Source: Azospirillum brasilense
Lineage (GTDB): Bacteria; Pseudomonadota; Alphaproteobacteria; Azospirillales; Azospirillaceae
Direction: 5' to 3'
Length of the DNA: 64,000 bases
Assembly (NCBI RefSeq): GCF_007827815.1
Contig: NZ_VITH01000007.1
Location: 1 to 64,000, forward strand
Part shown: positions 60,948 to 64,000 of the stretch, in pieces
Position numbering within the stretch: the stretch's first letter is position 1
Layout: each line of letters opens with the position of its first letter
The notes under the pieces: model-generated
What the model was told of the DNA's origin: nothing
The model's database searches: none
The model's input: the letters and a program-made list of their open reading frames with translations, nothing else
Translations under genes and position numbers: made by a program

Positions 60948-63350
60948 ATGACGATTGGAACGCGGATTGCGCTCGGTTTTGCGGCGGTCCTTCTGATGAC
61001 GGTTGGCGTGGCGTTCGTTGGTTGGAACAGCCTGCGCACCTACGCGGGACGCGTCGATCTGGCGGCCCACACCGCCGAACTGGACGCCCGGCTGAAAACC
61101 GTGCGGATCGAGGAAGCCCGCTTCGTCACCGAGCGCGACTCCAAGGCTGCCGACAATGTGCCCGGCATGTTGGACCGGCTGCGCGACGAGGCGCAGGGCA
61201 CGCGGTCCGCGCTGGAGGACGCCGGCAGCGTCCGGCTGGTCGACGAGATCCTGGCCGGCATCGCCGGCTACCGCAGCGCCTTCGCCAACTTCGTCGCCCA
61301 GGACCAGGAGGCCCGCGCCCGTACCCAGAGCATGGAGACGCGCGCCCAGGCCCTGCGGGAGATCGCGGAGAAGATCGGCACGCAGCAGTCCGACCGCTAC
61401 GACCAGAACATGGTCAGCCTGAAGGACGCGGAGCACGCCGTGCGGCAGAGCCGCGACACCTCCGACCGCGCCGACCGGCTGATCGAGATGGTGCTGGAGG
61501 CGCGGCGCCTGCAGTCCGACTTCGCTCACACCCGCAACCCCGCCACGATGGCGGCCGCCGGGGAGGCCATCGCGGCGCTGCTGGCGAACGCCGAGGCCAT
61601 CGAGAAGGACCTCGTCGGCACCAACGACGAGGAGCTGGCCCAGCGGATCGTCACCATCGCCGGCGCTTACCGCATGGTGTTCGATCAGACCCGCACCGAG
61701 GGCGCCGGGGAGTCGGCCAGCGGCCGCATCCAGGCGCTGGACCGCCACGCCCAGGAAATCCAGAACCTCGCCCACGAGATGCAGGAGAACCAGGCGATGG
61801 TCTCCAGCGCGCTCCAGGAGGCCGCGAACTTCGCCCAGAGCGAGGTGAACGAGGCCGTCCAGCTGCGCGGCATCGCCATGCGCCTGATCCAGGGCGCGCA
61901 GTCCGCCATGCTGGGGCAGCGTGACTTCATCCTGATGAACGGCGAGGAGCCCCGCAACCGGGTGCATGGCGCGGTCAAGGAGACGCTGGCGCTCGCCACC
62001 CAGGCCGGCGCCGTGCTCGTCGATTCGGAAGGGCGCGCCCTGATCGCCGCCATCACCGAGGCGGCCCAGGCCTTCGACCGGGAGTTCGCCGCCCTGGTCA
62101 CCACCAGCGAGAACCAGCGCACCGCCTCCAAGACCATGGCCAAGGCGGCCGGCGACGTCAGCGAGCAGGTGGCCCGTCTCGTCTCCATCCAGCGCGACGA
62201 CCGCGAGAACGGGCGCAGCGGGGCGGAGCTGATCATCATCATCGGCGCCGCCGTGGCGCTGGCGCTCGGCGTGCTGATGGCGTGGATCATCGACCGCGCC
62301 ATCACCCACCCGATGCACGCCATGACCAAGGCGATGGGGCGGCTGGCCGAGGGCGACCTGACGGTGGACATCCCCGGCAGCAGCCGCAAGGACGAGCTGC
62401 GCGCCATGGCCGAGGCGCTCAGCGTCTTCAAGGAGAACGCCCTGGAGATGCAGCGCATGGAGGGCGAGCGGGAGGAGATGCGCCGGCAGATCGACGCCGA
62501 CCGCCGCCGCACCATGAACGAGTTCGCCAACGGCTTCGAGCAGGCGGTGTCGGGCGTCGTCCAGTCGCTGACTGAATCCGCCGGCAACCTCGGCCGCGAC
62601 GCGCAGGAGATGTCGTCGGACGCGGCCCTGACCACCGCCAAGTCGAGCGCCGTCGCCGCGGCGTCGGAACAGGCGTCAAGCAACGTGCAGACCGTCGCCG
62701 CGGCGGCGGAGGAGCTGTCCTCCTCCATCGCCGAGATTTCCCGTCAGCTCAACAGCAGCTCCCAGGTGGCGGTCGGCGCGGCGGCCAAGGCGACCGAGAC
62801 CAACGGCATCGTCGAAGGGCTGGCCGAGGCCGCCCAGCGCATCGGGCAGGTGGTCGACCTGATCGGCGAGATCGCCGAGCAGACCAATCTGCTGGCGCTC
62901 AACGCCACCATCGAGGCGGCGCGCGCCGGGGAGGCCGGAAAGGGCTTCGCCGTCGTGGCGACGGAGGTGAAGAACCTCGCCGGGCAGACCGCCAAGGCGA
63001 CCGAGGAGATCTCCAGCCAGGTGGCGCAGATGCAGGCGGCGACGGGCGGGGCGGTGGGCGCCATCCGCACCATCTCCGACGCGGTCGGCACCATCAGCAG
63101 CACGGTGACCGAGATCGCCCGCGCCATGGAGCAGCAGGGGCTCGCCACCCGCGAGATCGCCCAGAACGTCAACCAGGCCGCCGAGGGCACGCAGGAGGTG
63201 ATGCACCACATCGCCGAGGTGACCAACGCCGCCACCAAGACCGGGGGAGCCGCCGACGCGGTTCTGGACGCCAGCCGCACCTTGACCCGGCAGGCCGAGC
63301 ATCTGCGGTCCGAGGTGCAGGGCTTCCTCAACAAGGTGCGGACCGCCTGA
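60948..63350 (+). CDS. Methyl-accepting chemotaxis protein with HBM-type sensor domain
   Basis: 800 residues. TM1 about 7-27, an all-helical periplasmic region of nearly 400 residues (about 30-425), TM2 about 428-450, HAMP about 452-505, and the signalling domain (about 540-790) with hairpin tip [38 protein letters not shown] near 641-680. The long helical sensor fits helical bimodular (HBM) receptors, known to bind organic acids in Pseudomonas. No CheB/CheR pentapeptide at the C terminus. ATG follows a GGGGGAG six to ten bases upstream. Confidence 0.9.
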   Translation: MTIGTRIALGFAAVLLMTVGVAFVGWNSLRTYAGRVDLAAHTAELDARLKTVRIEEARFVTERDSKAADNVPGMLDRLRDEAQGTRSALEDAGSVRLVDEILAGIAGYRSAFANFVAQDQEARARTQSMETRAQALREIAEKIGTQQSDRYDQNMVSLKDAEHAVRQSRDTSDRADRLIEMVLEARRLQSDFAHTRNPATMAAAGEAIAALLANAEAIEKDLVGTNDEELAQRIVTIAGAYRMVFDQTRTEGAGESASGRIQALDRHAQEIQNLAHEMQENQAMVSSALQEAANFAQSEVNEAVQLRGIAMRLIQGAQSAMLGQRDFILMNGEEPRNRVHGAVKETLALATQAGAVLVDSEGRALIAAITEAAQAFDREFAALVTTSENQRTASKTMAKAAGDVSEQVARLVSIQRDDRENGRSGAELIIIIGAAVALALGVLMAWIIDRAITHPMHAMTKAMGRLAEGDLTVDIPGSSRKDELRAMAEALSVFKENALEMQRMEGEREEMRRQIDADRRRTMNEFANGFEQAVSGVVQSLTESAGNLGRDAQEMSSDAALTTAKSSAVAAASEQASSNVQTVAAAAEELSSSIAEISRQLNSSSQVAVGAAAKATETNGIVEGLAEAAQRIGQVVDLIGEIAEQTNLLALNATIEAARAGEAGKGFAVVATEVKNLAGQTAKATEEISSQVAQMQAATGGAVGAIRTISDAVGTISSTVTEIARAMEQQGLATREIAQNVNQAAEGTQEVMHHIAEVTNAATKTGGAADAVLDASRTLTRQAEHLRSEVQGFLNKVRTA

Positions 63351-63479
63351 CGGACGTCCATCCGGGGAGCGGGCCCGCGGGGGGAGGGGGACGAGGCCGA
63401 ATTTTCGCCCGTCCCGTCCCCGTTGCTTTCGCGCGGGGCATCTGTTAAGCCGCGCCGTGCCCCACGGACGTGAGACCTC

Positions 63480-64000
63480 ATGGCCTTCCCCTTGTCACAG
63501 CGCGATTCCACACGGGGAATTCCCGACGCGATTCTTGCGGGAACGGCCGGTCTGCTCGTCGCTCTGCTCGGTCCGCTGGCCGCCATGGCGCCGCGCGGCC
63601 TGCCGGTGTGGGTCATCCTGATCGCCGGTCTGTCGCTGGCCGGTTTGCTCCGCCGCGGCGCCCTGGGGCGGCTTCAGCGGGCGATGCCGGGCACGGCGGT
63701 CGTCCTGGCCTTCCTGGCGCTGGCCACCCTGTCCATCCTGTGGAGCCCGTCGCCGCGCGCCGGCCTGACGGTGGTGGAAATCGGCTATGTCGGTCTCGGC
63801 GCGCTGGCCGGCGGGGCATGGCTGTCCTCGCTGCCGGCGGTGGAGGCGCGCCGCCTGACCGGCCTGTTCCTTCTGGGTGTCTTCGCCGGCGTGCTTCTGT
63901 TCACGGTGGAGGCGGCGCTGGATTTCCCGCTGCACCGCTGGTGGAACCATGTGCCCGCCAACGCCGAGATCGCCGAAAGCAACGTGCCGAAGCGGACGGC
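63480..64000 (+). CDS. O-antigen ligase-like membrane protein (partial, cut by right edge)
   Basis: The first 173 residues are in view. Several hydrophobic segments: about 18-36, 41-56, 70-88, 95-112 and 122-140. AVVLAFLALATLSILWSPSPRAGL and the NVPKRT near the edge resemble the N-terminal part of O-antigen ligase/Wzy polymerase-like proteins. The assignment is tentative without the large periplasmic loop. ATG at 63480; GTGAGACCTC upstream is a weak ribosome site. Confidence 0.65.
   Translation, partial: MAFPLSQRDSTRGIPDAILAGTAGLLVALLGPLAAMAPRGLPVWVILIAGLSLAGLLRRGALGRLQRAMPGTAVVLAFLALATLSILWSPSPRAGLTVVEIGYVGLGALAGGAWLSSLPAVEARRLTGLFLLGVFAGVLLFTVEAALDFPLHRWWNHVPANAEIAESNVPKRT

Overview
The window is GC-rich DNA from a free-living alphaproteobacterium, most likely an Azospirillum-like member of the Rhodospirillales. 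The support is a NifQ protein (diazotrophy), alphaproteobacterial small families (DUF1013/TrcR, DUF1192, DUF4169, ribbon-helix-helix RHH_4), UbiX/UbiK ubiquinone genes, chemotaxis and flagellar genes, and overall codon bias. The species assignment is inference; no rRNA is present. I see no prophage, transposase, integrase or CRISPR array. One tRNA gene (tRNA-Tyr) is present.

Layout. 1-7527 (minus) is the N-terminal 2509 residues of a giant secreted repeat protein: a DUF4347 head, SWM-type and related beta-rich modules, then near-identical ~288-bp Ig-like repeats running off the left edge. An AT-rich gap follows. 8046-12277 (minus) is a three-gene molybdenum hydroxylase operon (tri-heme cytochrome c, 2Fe-2S subunit, molybdopterin subunit). 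12330-15670 holds a hybrid histidine kinase, a small unknown protein, a single-domain response regulator and a lipoprotein. 15758-17698 holds tRNA-Tyr, nifQ, coxG and yjbQ. 17718-25087 holds a DUF1232 protein, a lytic transglycosylase, an intergenic inverted-repeat element, a DUF72 protein, a large DUF2339 membrane protein and a hydroxyacid-oxoacid transhydrogenase.

25132-30636 is the most unusual accessory block: three exported tail-collar-domain proteins (two of them a recent tandem duplication) divergent from a CgeB-like and a GT4-like glycosyltransferase, followed by GNAT acetyltransferases. It resembles a surface-structure locus more than a phage remnant. Together with the giant adhesin-like protein it suggests that this segment carries cell-surface functions.

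32478-51641 is mostly housekeeping: fumC, purE-purK, a phosphofructokinase, a beta-carbonic anhydrase, ubiX, TrcR and a quinone oxidoreductase, with an EAL-domain c-di-GMP phosphodiesterase, a TPR-glycosyltransferase fusion and the flagellar hook gene flgE. flgE has a consensus sigma-54 promoter. 51847-64000 holds an AsmA-family protein, ubiK, a YbjN-like protein, proC, a YbaK deacylase, an acyl-CoA synthetase coupled to an Eis-like acetyltransferase, an HBM-type chemoreceptor and the start of an O-antigen-ligase-like protein cut by the right edge.

Most starts were chosen from visible Shine-Dalgarno sequences. Family names come from recognising sequence motifs, not from database searches.
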